Shown piece by piece: positions 51,598 to 60,271 of a stretch of 64,000 nt of DNA. The notes under the pieces are model-generated. The model ran no database searches and had not been told where the DNA came from. It worked only from the letters and a program-made list of their open reading frames with translations. Both the position numbers and the translations under genes were made by a program. Source of the DNA: Streptacidiphilus jiangxiensis (GTDB lineage Bacteria > Actinomycetota > Actinomycetes > Streptomycetales > Streptomycetaceae). The first letter of the stretch is position 1; each line of letters starts with the position of its first letter. The stretch lies in NCBI RefSeq assembly GCF_900109465.1, contig NZ_FOAZ01000003.1, positions 124,001 to 188,000 of the forward strand. The letters run 5' to 3'.

Positions 51598-53118
51598 TCA
51601 GGCGCCGGGGAGGAAGATCCGGAAGACGGCCCCCGCACCGGGAGCGGTCTGCAGCTCCACCCGGCCACCGTGAGCCTGCGTCAGCGCGGAGACGATCGCG
51701 AGGCCGAGCCCCGCTCCCCCGCCGTCGCGCCGACTGCGCGAGGCGTCGACGCGGTAGAAGCGCTCGAACACCCGCGCCGACTGCTCCATCGTCAGCCCCG
51801 GGCCCTCGTCGCCGACCTCGATGACGCCCTCGCCGCCCACCGTCCCGACGCCGATCCGCACCGGGGTGCCGGCCGGGGTGTGCTTGACGGCGTTGCCGAC
51901 CAGGTTGGTCACCACCTGGCGCAGCCGCGCCTCGTCGCCCAGCACCAGCGCCGCGCCCGGCGTCGTCGCACCGGCCGCGCCGGTCAGGCTGACCGGACGG
52001 GTGGGGTCGAGCGCGGTGGTGTCGTGCAGCGCGTCCGCGGCCAGGGTGCGCAGGTCCATCGGGGCGAGTTCGAGCGGGCGCTGCTCGTCGAGGCGGGCCA
52101 GCGTCAGCAGGTCCTCGACCAGGCCGCTCATCCGCACGGCCTCACTCTCGATCCGGCTCATGGTCCGCTTGACGTCCGCCTCGTCCGGCAGCGCGCCCAT
52201 CCGGTAGAGCTCGGCGAAACCGCGGATGCCGGACAGAGGGGTGCGCAGCTCGTGGCTGGCGTCGGCGACGAAGCGGCGCATCCGGTCCTCCGACTCGGTG
52301 CGCGCGGCGAAGCCCGCCTCGATCTGCTCCAGCATCGAGTTGAGCGAGCGGGCCAGCGAGCCCACCTCGGTGCGGGCGTCCGCGTCGGCCCCCGGCACCC
52401 GGTGGGTGGGCGGCTGGCCGGCCGCGGTCTGCTCGGCGATCTGGTGCGCGGCCTGCTCGATCCGCTGCAGCGGGCCGAGGCCCGCCCGCACCGCGAAGAA
52501 CCCGGCGACGGTGAGCACCAGCAGCACGCCGCCGCCGATGGCGAGGAAGCCCTCGTTCAGCTTGGACAGCATCGCGTCGGTGTCGTCGAGCGACGCCGCG
52601 ACCACGACGCCCCGGCCGCTCCCGTCGGCGACCGGCCTTATCAACACCCGCCAGCTGCCACCGCCGTGGTCGGCCGGGACGGTGAACGGGTGGTTCATCC
52701 GCGCGGCCAACTGGGCCGCGTCGAGCTCGGGGAACGCCGGGAGCGGGTCACCCTGCTCGACCGGCTGGGTCAGCAGCGAGCTGTAGTGACCGGAGGCGTC
52801 GACCTGCGTCACCACGTACTGGCTGGGCAGCCAGGTCCGACGGTAGCCACCGGCGGCCACCGGCACGAGCGGCCGCTTGGAGTCCACGGAGCGGTGGACG
52901 GCGGTGTCACCGAAGCGCTGCAGTTGTGTGTCCACGCGCTGCACCAACTGGTTGCGCACGCTTCCGAGCACAAGCGTGTCGCTGACCACCAACCCGAGCA
53001 CGACCAGGGCGATCGCGAGCGCCAGCAGCCTGACACGCAGGGAGAAGCGACCACGTTTGGGGGCGCGGGGCCCTGAGGCCGTCCGCAGGCGGCTACGCAG
53101 CCGGGCGGCGAAGGACAT
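51598..53118 (-). CDS. membrane sensor histidine kinase (OmpR-partner type)
   Basis: 506 residues. Helix 1 at about 29-52, an extracytoplasmic sensor (about 53-190), helix 2 at about 190-212, HAMP to about 285. HisKA has DASHELRTPLSGIRG with phospho-His near 290. HATPase_c has N box NLVGNAVKHTP and G boxes EVGDEGPGL and GGGAGLGLAI. The ATG overlaps the response regulator gene by 26 bases, so the pair is coupled. Given the exporter genes upstream on the same strand, it probably senses the substrate of that exporter or envelope stress. Confidence 0.93.
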   Translation of the reverse strand: MSFAARLRSRLRTASGPRAPKRGRFSLRVRLLALAIALVVLGLVVSDTLVLGSVRNQLVQRVDTQLQRFGDTAVHRSVDSKRPLVPVAAGGYRRTWLPSQYVVTQVDASGHYSSLLTQPVEQGDPLPAFPELDAAQLAARMNHPFTVPADHGGGSWRVLIRPVADGSGRGVVVAASLDDTDAMLSKLNEGFLAIGGGVLLVLTVAGFFAVRAGLGPLQRIEQAAHQIAEQTAAGQPPTHRVPGADADARTEVGSLARSLNSMLEQIEAGFAARTESEDRMRRFVADASHELRTPLSGIRGFAELYRMGALPDEADVKRTMSRIESEAVRMSGLVEDLLTLARLDEQRPLELAPMDLRTLAADALHDTTALDPTRPVSLTGAAGATTPGAALVLGDEARLRQVVTNLVGNAVKHTPAGTPVRIGVGTVGGEGVIEVGDEGPGLTMEQSARVFERFYRVDASRSRRDGGGAGLGLAIVSALTQAHGGRVELQTAPGAGAVFRIFLPGA

Positions 53119-53800
53119 AGCCGACTCCGCGCACGGTGTGGATGAGCTTGGGCACGCCGTCCGCGCCCGAGTCCATCTTGCGGCGCAGGTAGGAGATGTA
53201 GGACTCGACGATGCTGAGGTCGCCGCCGAAGTCGTAGGCCCAGACGTGGTCGAGGATCTGCATCTTCGACACCACTCGGCCGGTGTTCGTCATCAGGTAC
53301 TCGAGCAGCTTGAACTCGGTCGGCGAGAGCGAGACCGGCCGGCCGGCCCGGTGGACCTGGTGACCCACCAGGTCCAGCTCCAGGTCGGCGACGACCAGGC
53401 GACCGTCGTCCGCGGGACCGCCCGTTCGACGCAGGATCGCGCGGATCCGCGCGATCAGCTCCTCCAGGCTGAACGGCTTGGTGACGTAGTCGTCGCCACC
53501 CGCCGTCAGTCCGTTGATCTTGTCGTCGACGCCGTCCTTGGCGGTCAGGAAGATGACCGGGATCTTGTCCCGGTCGCTGTCGTCCCTCAGCCGCTTGACC
53601 AGGGCGAACCCGTCGACGTCCGGGAGCATCACGTCCAGCACCACCAGGTCCGGGCGCGTCCGCTGGACGTACGCGACGGCCTCGGCCCCGGTCGCCGCCG
53701 AGGCGACGCGGAAGCCGGCGAAGCGGAGCGAGGCGGAGAGCAGCTCTCGGATGTTCGGCTCGTCGTCGACGACGAGCAGGCTGGCCTCGGCGGTGTCCAT
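53093..53800 (-). CDS. OmpR/PhoB-family response regulator
   Basis: 235 residues. The receiver has VVDDEPN, phospho-Asp56 in VVLDVMLPDVDGF, and Lys in FLTAKDG. The winged helix (about 135-232) has LSPTEFKLLEYLM, SKMQILDHVWAYDFGGD and YLRRKMD-VRGVGYVLR. ATG 53800 was chosen because the receiver starts at once; the longer frame lacks a site. It follows the small membrane protein gene by 84 bases and likely shares its transcript. Presumed target is the exporter operon itself. Confidence 0.95.
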   Translation of the reverse strand: MDTAEASLLVVDDEPNIRELLSASLRFAGFRVASAATGAEAVAYVQRTRPDLVVLDVMLPDVDGFALVKRLRDDSDRDKIPVIFLTAKDGVDDKINGLTAGGDDYVTKPFSLEELIARIRAILRRTGGPADDGRLVVADLELDLVGHQVHRAGRPVSLSPTEFKLLEYLMTNTGRVVSKMQILDHVWAYDFGGDLSIVESYISYLRRKMDSGADGVPKLIHTVRGVGYVLRRPAA

Positions 53801-53884
53801 GGGCGCCCCCGGTGAGTACGGATCTGGCTGCGGCAGGTTAGTCGCCGTAGATGAGGAGTTCATGAGTGAACCCTGTGCGCGGGC

Positions 53885-54517
53885 TCAGCCTCCCACCTGG
53901 GTGACCGTCGTGGCAGCCACATTGCCGTTGGCGTCGGTGGTGCCGCGTACGGTGACCGTCGCGCCCGGCTTGAGCTGGCTGACCTTGCCCGACTGGGCGA
54001 TGCTGACCTTGGTCGAGCCACCGGTGGTGATCTTGACGATGTTGCCGGAGGTGTCGGTGACGTAGATGGTCGAGCCGTCGACCAGCTTGACCGTGCCGAT
54101 GGTCGCCCCGCCGCCCGCGCCGCCGCCGAAACCGCCGCCGCCGAAGCCGCCCGACCCGAAGCCACTGGTGCCCGTGCGGCCGGAGCCGCCGGTGCCGGTG
54201 CCGGTGCCGGTCCGTCCGGAGGCGCTGAACGAGCGGCCCGTTCCGCCGGACGTGCCCTGGTTCTTCTCCACCAGCACGCCGCCGACGAAGCCGAGGCCCG
54301 CGACCAGGCCGCCGGCCAGCAGCAGCGTCAGCCACGGCAGCTTGCGGCGCGGCGGGGCGGCCAGCTCGGCGCTGATGTCCAGCGAGTCCGGCGGCTCGGC
54401 CAGGATCTCCTCGGGCGACGGCAGGGCCTCGTACGGGACCGGCTCGGACGGGTGGGCCAGCTCGAGGTCCACGGCTTCCTCCTGGGTGGTCACGTGGGTG
54501 GGAACGATGTCACTCAT
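53885..54517 (-). CDS. single-pass membrane protein with Gly-rich linker and DUF5666-like domain
   Basis: 210 residues. An acidic cytoplasmic segment (1-55), one helix (about 60-82) and a Gly/Ser/Thr/Phe linker (GFGSGGFGGGGFGGGAGGG). The C-terminal beta domain (about 138-210) has GTVKLVDGSTIYVTDTSGN and LKPGATVTVRGTTDANGNVAATTVTQ, cited in parts. That last pattern is of the DUF5666/OB-like type. Its start overlaps the permease stop by eight bases. It likely forms part of, or is regulated with, the exporter; function unknown. Confidence 0.75.
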   Translation of the reverse strand: MSDIVPTHVTTQEEAVDLELAHPSEPVPYEALPSPEEILAEPPDSLDISAELAAPPRRKLPWLTLLLAGGLVAGLGFVGGVLVEKNQGTSGGTGRSFSASGRTGTGTGTGGSGRTGTSGFGSGGFGGGGFGGGAGGGATIGTVKLVDGSTIYVTDTSGNIVKITTGGSTKVSIAQSGKVSQLKPGATVTVRGTTDANGNVAATTVTQVGG

Positions 54518-55724
54518 GGCGCAGCGCCTCGATCGGTCGCAGGCTCGCCGCCCGGCTGGCCGGGTAGCTGCCGAAGAAGAGGCCGATCGCCACCGCGATC
54601 CCGAACGCGCCCCAGACCGAGGCCGGGATCACCACGGGCTTGATACCGGCGATGGTGAAGTGCGCGCCGACCAGCGCGGTCACCACCCCGAGCCCGGCAC
54701 CGGCCAGGGACAACAGCGTCGACTCGGCCAGGAACTGGCTGAGGATGACGCCCTTGGGCGCGCCGATGGCCTTGCGGATGCCGATCTCCCGGGTCCGCTC
54801 GGTCACCGTCACCAGCATGATGTTGGTGATGCCGATGCCGCCGACCAGCAGCGAGATCGCCGCGACCGCGCCGAGCAGCACGGTGAAGGTCTGCGTGGTG
54901 GAGCTGCGGGTGGACAGCAGCGTGGTCTGGCTGCCGACGCGGAAGTCGACCGCGGTCGGGTCCGTGATGCCGTGCGTGCCCATCAGGACCGTGGTGATCT
55001 CGTTCTGCGCCTGTGTGGTGGTGTCGGCGGAGGTCGCCTCGACCAGGATCTGACTGAGCGAGCCGAAGCCGGTGTAGGCGTTCTGCACGGTCGGCAGCGG
55101 CGCGATGACCACGTCGTCCGGGTCGTTGAAGCCGGTGCCGCTGCCCTTGGTGGCCAGCTCGCCGACGACGGTCAGCGGGGTGCCGCCGAGCACGATCTTC
55201 TTGCCGATGGGGGAGGCGGTGCCGAACAGGTCGGCCGCCGTGGTCGAGCCGATCACCGCGACCTTGCGGGAGGCCAGCACGTCGTCGGCGCTGAAGTAGT
55301 CCCCCAGCGTCACCTTGCTGTTGGACGCCTCGAAGTAGGCCGGGTAGGTGCCGATCACGGAGCTGACCGTGTGCGAGGTGCCCTGGTACAGGGCCGTCTG
55401 CGAGGTCTGCACCTCGGGCGCGACGCCCTTGATGTCGGGGGCCTGGCTCGGGTCGGCGAGCGCGCGGGCGTCGGCGACGGTCAGCGGCTTGGTGCTGGTG
55501 GCCGTCGACTGCGCGCCGAATCCGGCGCCGGAGCTGACGGTCAGGGCGTTGGTGCCGAGCGCGTCGATCGAGTCCTTGACCGCCTGCGAGGAGCCGTTGC
55601 CGACCGCCAGCAACAGGATGACGGCGGCGACGCCGATCAGGATGCCGAGCATGGTCAGGCCCGACCGGACCTTGTTGGCGGCCAGGCCCAGCGCCGCGAA
55701 GCGCAACGTCTCGAACGGGTTCAT
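54510..55724 (-). CDS. MacB/FtsX-type ABC permease
   Basis: 404 residues. One N-terminal helix (about 20-42, with KVRSGLTMLGILIGVAAVI) is followed by a large extracytoplasmic MacB_PCD domain (about 45-265). Three C-terminal FtsX helices follow with TERTREIGIRKAIGAPKGVI. This mechanotransmission design couples ATP hydrolysis in the cytoplasm to work outside. ATG 55724 overlaps the ATPase stop by four bases. Confidence 0.92.
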   Translation of the reverse strand: MNPFETLRFAALGLAANKVRSGLTMLGILIGVAAVILLLAVGNGSSQAVKDSIDALGTNALTVSSGAGFGAQSTATSTKPLTVADARALADPSQAPDIKGVAPEVQTSQTALYQGTSHTVSSVIGTYPAYFEASNSKVTLGDYFSADDVLASRKVAVIGSTTAADLFGTASPIGKKIVLGGTPLTVVGELATKGSGTGFNDPDDVVIAPLPTVQNAYTGFGSLSQILVEATSADTTTQAQNEITTVLMGTHGITDPTAVDFRVGSQTTLLSTRSSTTQTFTVLLGAVAAISLLVGGIGITNIMLVTVTERTREIGIRKAIGAPKGVILSQFLAESTLLSLAGAGLGVVTALVGAHFTIAGIKPVVIPASVWGAFGIAVAIGLFFGSYPASRAASLRPIEALRHE

Positions 55725-56539
55725 CGCACTCCTCCCTGGGTGAGCTCGCCATGGGCGGGCCCCGCGGCGGCGGCCTCCAGCGCGGGCGGCGGGCCGGCCA
55801 CCGGGGCCTGCCGCACGTCACTCACGATCAGGCCGTCCACCAGCCGGATCACCCGCTTGGCGTGGTGCGCGACCTCGTCCTCGTGGGTGATCAGCACGAC
55901 GGTGCGGCCGGAGGCGTTGAGCCGGTCCACGATGCCGAGGACCTCCTTGGTGCTGTGGCTGTCCAGGTTGCCGGTGGGCTCGTCGGCGAGCAGCATCGCG
56001 GGCGAGGTCACCAGCGCGCGGGCCACGGCGACGCGCTGCTGCTGGCCGCCGGAGAGCTCGTTGGGCTTGTGCTCCGCGCGGTCCGCGAGCCCCACCATGG
56101 TCAGCGCGGCCATCGCCCGGCGCCGCCGCTCGGCGGCCTTGACGCCCGCGTAGGCGAGCGGCAGCTCGACCTGGGCGACCGCGGTGGTGCGCGGCACCAG
56201 GTTGAACGACTGGAAGATGAAGCCGATCTTGCGGTTGCGCACGAGCGACAGTTGCCGCTCGTCCAGCCCGCCGACGTCGATGCCGTCGAGCAGGTAGCGG
56301 CCGGTGGTCGGCACGTCCAGGCAGCCGAGGATGTTCATCAGCGTCGACTTGCCGGAGCCCGAACTGCCCATGATCGCGACGTAGTCGCCCACCTCGACCG
56401 TCAGGTCCACGCCGGCCAGGGCGTGCACGACGGCGTCGCCCATGCCGTAGGTCTTCACCAGCCGCCGGGCCGCGATGACAGGCGCGGGACCGCGCCCGTC
56501 AGAAGTCGCGCCGGAGAGCGGGCCGGGGGTGAGGGTCAT
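55721..56539 (-). CDS. MacB-type ABC ATPase
   Basis: 272 residues. Walker A GSSGSGKST near 58-66, signature LSGGQQQRVAVARAL, Walker B MLLADEPTGNLDS and H-loop LITHEDEVA, the LolD/MacB subfamily pattern. A Pro/Ala-rich C-terminal tail (about 248-272) is extra. It is joined by four-base overlaps to both the adaptor and permease genes, so stoichiometric synthesis is likely. Confidence 0.94.
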   Translation of the reverse strand: MTLTPGPLSGATSDGRGPAPVIAARRLVKTYGMGDAVVHALAGVDLTVEVGDYVAIMGSSGSGKSTLMNILGCLDVPTTGRYLLDGIDVGGLDERQLSLVRNRKIGFIFQSFNLVPRTTAVAQVELPLAYAGVKAAERRRRAMAALTMVGLADRAEHKPNELSGGQQQRVAVARALVTSPAMLLADEPTGNLDSHSTKEVLGIVDRLNASGRTVVLITHEDEVAHHAKRVIRLVDGLIVSDVRQAPVAGPPPALEAAAAGPAHGELTQGGVR

Positions 56540-57909
56540 CCCCTGCTCCCGCCGCCACCACCGGTGCCGCGACCGCCGCCACCGCCGCCGAAGCCACCGC
56601 CACCGCCGAACCCGCTGCGCCCGCTGCCGCCACCGAAGCCGCCGGGGAAGCCGGTGCTCGGGAAGCCGTTGCTGCCGGAGGAGGAGACGACGGTGATCGC
56701 GACCTTGTCGCCCGCGATCACGCCGGTGACGATCTGGTCGTCGCTGTCGCCCTGCACACCGAGCGTGACCGGGGTGCGCTTGGTGGTGCCGTCGGCCTGG
56801 ACGACGTTGACGCTGGCGTTGGCGCCGGTGCCGTTGATCGCCGAGGTCGGCAGGTAGAGCGCGCCGGAGGCCTCGCCGGTGACGACCTGCACGCTGGCGC
56901 TGAGGCCGGTGCGCAGGTTGGAGGTGTCACCGGAGATCGCCAGCAGCGCGGCGTACTGCACCGCGCCGGACGAACTGCTGCCGCTGCCGGAGCTGCTGAC
57001 CGGCAGCGAACTGATCGACACGACCTTGGCGTTGAGCACCTGGGTGGTGTCGGCGTTCAGCGTCACGGTCGCCGCCTGGCCGGACTTGAGCTTCAGCGCG
57101 TCGCTCTCGGAGAAGTCGGCGCTGACCTCCATCCCGGACGGGTTGGTGATCACGACGAAGCCGGAGAGGCTGCTGGACGAGCTGGAGGAGCTCGACGAGG
57201 ACCCGCCGCTACCGCTACCGCCCGAGCCGGAGCCCGAGCCGCCGGTGCCGGAGACGGTGTCGCCGACCTTGCCGCTGACCGAGGCGACCGTGCCGGAGAC
57301 CGGAGCCTTCAGCACCGTCCCGTCGACCGCGCGCTGGGCGGCTGCCACGGAGTTCTCCGCGGAGGTCACCTGCTGCTCGGCGCTGGCGAGCTGGGCCTGG
57401 TTGACGGTGGGGGTGGGGCTCGGCGTGGGCGTCGGGGTGGAGGACGCGGCACCGCCACGACCACCGGTGGACCCACCGCCGCCGGAGCCGCCGCCGTTGT
57501 TGGAGCTCGCGGCCGGGGTGGTCCCGGCCTCGACCTGGGTCAGGTTGGCCTGGGCGGAGGACAGCTGCGCCTGGGCGTTGGCGAGGGTCTCGTCGGCCGA
57601 GGTGGCGTCGACCTTGCCCAGCACCTGGCCGGCCGTGACCTTCTGACCGGCCTTCACGTCGACCTCGGTCAGCGTGCCACCGGTGAAGAAGTTCACCCCG
57701 GCGTCCGACGGGGAGGTCAGTGTGCCCGACCCGGAGACCGTCGCGAGGACCGTGCCACGCTGGACTGTCGCGGTGCGCGTGGTGGCGGAGCCGGTGCTGC
57801 TGGAGCCCTGCGCCACGGTCGCCCACGCGATGCCGCCGGTGGCCAGCAGCGCCGTGGCGAGCACGGAGTTCAACAGGACGGCCTTACGCCGTCGTGGAAG
57901 CACCTTCAT
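56536..57909 (-). CDS. membrane-fusion (HlyD/MacA-like) adaptor of the exporter
   Basis: 457 residues. One signal anchor (about 10-32). A lipoyl-like half starts with ATVQRGTVLATVSGSGTL. The helical hairpin (about 100-235) is interrupted by a Gly/Ser/Thr/Pro low-complexity insert (about 143-180). The second lipoyl half has VLKAPVSGTVASVSGKVGDTV, cited by positions about 212-232. A Ser-rich loop, beta-barrel and a Gly/Phe-rich tail follow. ATG 57909 was preferred over ATG 57996 because AAGGTG lies upstream and the anchor starts there. First gene of the exporter operon. Confidence 0.88.
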   Translation of the reverse strand: MKVLPRRRKAVLLNSVLATALLATGGIAWATVAQGSSSTGSATTRTATVQRGTVLATVSGSGTLTSPSDAGVNFFTGGTLTEVDVKAGQKVTAGQVLGKVDATSADETLANAQAQLSSAQANLTQVEAGTTPAASSNNGGGSGGGGSTGGRGGAASSTPTPTPSPTPTVNQAQLASAEQQVTSAENSVAAAQRAVDGTVLKAPVSGTVASVSGKVGDTVSGTGGSGSGSGGSGSGGSSSSSSSSSSSLSGFVVITNPSGMEVSADFSESDALKLKSGQAATVTLNADTTQVLNAKVVSISSLPVSSSGSGSSSSGAVQYAALLAISGDTSNLRTGLSASVQVVTGEASGALYLPTSAINGTGANASVNVVQADGTTKRTPVTLGVQGDSDDQIVTGVIAGDKVAITVVSSSGSNGFPSTGFPGGFGGGSGRSGFGGGGGFGGGGGGRGTGGGGGSRG

Positions 57910-58101
57910 GGCGGACACCTTGACGGGGCCCGCCCAGCGGGCTCTGGGAGCAGTCTGGGAGTTCTCTGGGAGCAGATAGCTGGCAAAGTCCGACATAAGG
58001 GACCTAAGCCCCTCCCGGTGCCGCCACGTCGATCGCCGTTCCCAGCGGATTCGAAGAATTCACCCAGGCGGTCCGCATGGCTGTGGGGTTCCTTCGAGTC
58101 C

Positions 58102-58671
58102 ATGACGACTCACCGCAACGGCGCTCGCGCGCGGGCCGCAGCGGCCGCCGGCCTCATCGGCGCCTCCGCACTGCTGCTGTCCGCCTGTGGCTCCTCCGGC
58201 TCGACGAACGCCTCGGGGACCCAGGCCTCCCCCTCGTCGTCCGCGCGAGGCGCGGCGATGCAGGCCTACCGCACCTGCCTCAGCCAGCACGGCGTGAACC
58301 TCCCGACCGGTCGCCCCTCCGGCCGTCCCTCCGGGGGTTACGGCGGCGGCAACGGCGGCGGTTACGGTGGCGGCGGTGGCTTCGGCTTCGGCGGCGCGTC
58401 GGCGAACCCGACCATGCAGGCCGCGATGCAGGCCTGCGCGTCGCTGCGCCCCAAGGGCGGCTTCGGCGGTGGCCGCGGCGGCTTCAACTCCACCGCGATG
58501 GCGGCGTTCACCAGCTGCCTCAAGGACCACGGCGTGACCCTCCCGACCACCGGTGGCCTGCGCGCGCTGAACACGACCGACCCGAAGACCGCGGCCGCGT
58601 ACAACACCTGCAAGCCCCTGCTCCCCACCCGCTCCCCGGGCGCGGCAGCGCCGTCGCCGTCCGCCTCCTGA
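58102..58671 (+). CDS. secreted lipoprotein with duplicated CLxxHGV motif
   Basis: 189 residues. The signal ends in lipobox LLLSAC (Cys29). Two half-repeats, YRTCLSQHGVNLPTGR (about 53-68) and FTSCLKDHGVTLPTTGG (about 135-151), flank a Gly-rich region. Each is followed by a further Cys (MQACASLRP, YNTCKPLLP). The result is a pair of two-Cys helical units. It is divergent from the adaptor gene (192 bases between starts) and shares the Gly/Phe-rich style of the adaptor and small membrane protein, so it may belong to the same exporter system. ATG 58102 was chosen for the signal peptide. Confidence 0.75.
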   Translation: MTTHRNGARARAAAAAGLIGASALLLSACGSSGSTNASGTQASPSSSARGAAMQAYRTCLSQHGVNLPTGRPSGRPSGGYGGGNGGGYGGGGGFGFGGASANPTMQAAMQACASLRPKGGFGGGRGGFNSTAMAAFTSCLKDHGVTLPTTGGLRALNTTDPKTAAAYNTCKPLLPTRSPGAAAPSPSAS

Positions 58672-58726
58672 GAGCGGACGTCGCCGCCGCATGGGCGCGA
58701 CCGGGTCAGTGCTGCTCCCGCCTCTG

Positions 58727-58852
58727 GCTGCACCATCAGGGGCGCGGGGAACCGCGCGACAAGCCACCGGTGTGGTGAGTCGCTCAGCGAGCAGGGCCAT
58801 CCGCACAGGATGGTTGCTCGCGCAGCTCCCCGCGCCCTGACGCTTGCAGCTA
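58727..58852. repeat. intergenic stem-loop repeat, copy 2, between convergent genes
   Basis: Left arm CAGGGGCGCGGGGAACCGCG (58737-58756) pairs with CGCGCAGCTCCCCGCGCCCTG (58819-58839, cited by ends) over about 20 positions. ACAAGCCACC pairs with GGTTGCT loosely. On the minus strand it starts with the TAG stop of hisC followed by CTGCA. It probably acts as a bidirectional terminator. Confidence 0.75.
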
Positions 58853-59950
58853 CAGGCTCTTGCGGAACAGCTCCGCGGCCTGCAGGAACAGGTCGTTCGC
58901 CTCGGTCTCGCCGATCGTGATGCGCGCGCCCTCCCCCGCGAACGGGCGGACGACGACGCCCGCCGCCTCGGACGCCGCAGCGAAGTCCATGGTCCGGTCG
59001 CCGAGGCGCAGCCAGACGAAGTTGGCCTGCGTCGTCGCCACCGTCCAGCCCTGGGCGACCAGCGCGGAGACGACCCGCTCGCGCTCGGCGACCAGCGCGG
59101 CCACGCGCTCCAGGAGCGCGTCCTCCGCCCGCAGCGAGGCGACCGCCGCGTCCTGCGCGAGCTGGCTCACCCCGAAGGGGACGGCCGTCTGCCGCAGGGC
59201 CTGGGCGACCGGCTCGTGGGCGATGCAGAAGCCGACCCGCAGGCCGGCCAGGCCGTACGCCTTGGAGAAGGTCCGCAGCACGCAGACGTTCGGGCGGTCG
59301 CGGTAGACGTCGACGCCGTTGGGGACCTCGACGTCGCGGACGAACTCGTTGTAGGCCTCGTCCAGGACGACCAGGATGTCGCTCGGCACCGCGTCGAGGA
59401 AGCGCTCCAGCTCCTCGCCGTGGACGACCGTGCCGGTCGGGTTGTTCGGGTTGCAGACGAAGATCAGGCGCGTGCGCGGCGTGATCGCGGCCAGCATCGC
59501 GTCGAGGTCGTGGGTCTCGTCGGCCTTCAGCGGGACGCGCACGGACGTGGCGCCGCTGATCTGGGTGATGATCGGGTAGGCCTCGAAGGAGCGCCAGGCG
59601 AAGATCACCTCGTCGCCCGGACCGGAGGTCGCCTGCAGCAGCGACTGGGCGACGCCCACCGAACCGGTGCCGGTGGCGACGTGCGTCTCCGGAACGCCGA
59701 AGCGCTCCGCGATCTCGGAGATCAGGCCCGCGCAGGCCATGTCGGGGTAGCGGTTGAACGAGGCGGCGGCGGCCGTCGCCGCTTCCAGTACGCCCGGGAG
59801 CGGCGGGTAGGGGTTCTCGTTGGAGGAGAGCTTGAAGGCGGGGGCGCCGTCGGCGCCCTGCGCCGGCTTGCCGGGCTTGTAGGCGGGGATGCCCTTCAGG
59901 GCCTCGCGCAGGCGCGGGCCGTTCACGCCGGGGGTCGTTTCGCTGCTCAC
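58850..59950 (-). CDS. hisC: histidinol-phosphate aminotransferase family (HisC-like)
   Basis: 366 residues, fold-type I PLP enzyme. [18 protein letters not shown] marks the N-terminus, then [14 protein letters not shown] binds the cofactor phosphate. [19 protein letters not shown] and [15 protein letters not shown] with the Schiff-base Lys (about 225) follow. It transaminates histidinol phosphate or, as some paralogues do, aromatic keto acids such as phenylpyruvate. It is not in a his operon, so the second activity is possible. GTG 59950 has GGAGG upstream at wide spacing. Its stop codon lies in the repeat. Confidence 0.9.
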   Translation of the reverse strand: MSSETTPGVNGPRLREALKGIPAYKPGKPAQGADGAPAFKLSSNENPYPPLPGVLEAATAAAASFNRYPDMACAGLISEIAERFGVPETHVATGTGSVGVAQSLLQATSGPGDEVIFAWRSFEAYPIITQISGATSVRVPLKADETHDLDAMLAAITPRTRLIFVCNPNNPTGTVVHGEELERFLDAVPSDILVVLDEAYNEFVRDVEVPNGVDVYRDRPNVCVLRTFSKAYGLAGLRVGFCIAHEPVAQALRQTAVPFGVSQLAQDAAVASLRAEDALLERVAALVAERERVVSALVAQGWTVATTQANFVWLRLGDRTMDFAAASEAAGVVVRPFAGEGARITIGETEANDLFLQAAELFRKSL

Positions 59951-60062
59951 CGTGGTCGTCCTCCAGAGAATCGCGACGTCGTCGCGCCCCGCAGGATCAC
60001 TGCTCGCGCGGCCTTGTCGCCGTAACCGGTCGAGATCACCATACGAGCCGATCGCGAGAACC

Positions 60063-60078
60063 TCACCCATGCGGGTGA
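60063..60078. promoter_or_regulatory. palindrome in the hisC/lacI divergent region
   Basis: TCACCC-ATGC-GGGTGA is a perfect 6-N4-6 palindrome in the 321-base gap between hisC and the LacI-type gene. LacI-family operators are often palindromes of this size, so it may be the regulator's own site. The rest of the gap holds no gene; GCAAGGAGAA at 60170-60179 is a stray ribosome-site-like sequence. Confidence 0.35.
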
Positions 60079-60271
60079 CATGTGCCGATTGCGGCCCCCG
60101 CAGACTCGCTGGGCGACACCGTGAGTGCATGACCAAAACGCAGGCGATCAGGGGTGAAACGGTCGTTGGTGCAAGGAGAAAACGCGCGAATGGTCATGGA
60201 GAAACGTATCTCCGACTCATCCGGACAGACCATCCCCTTCCGACAGTTCCGCGCCATACGATCGGCCAGAC

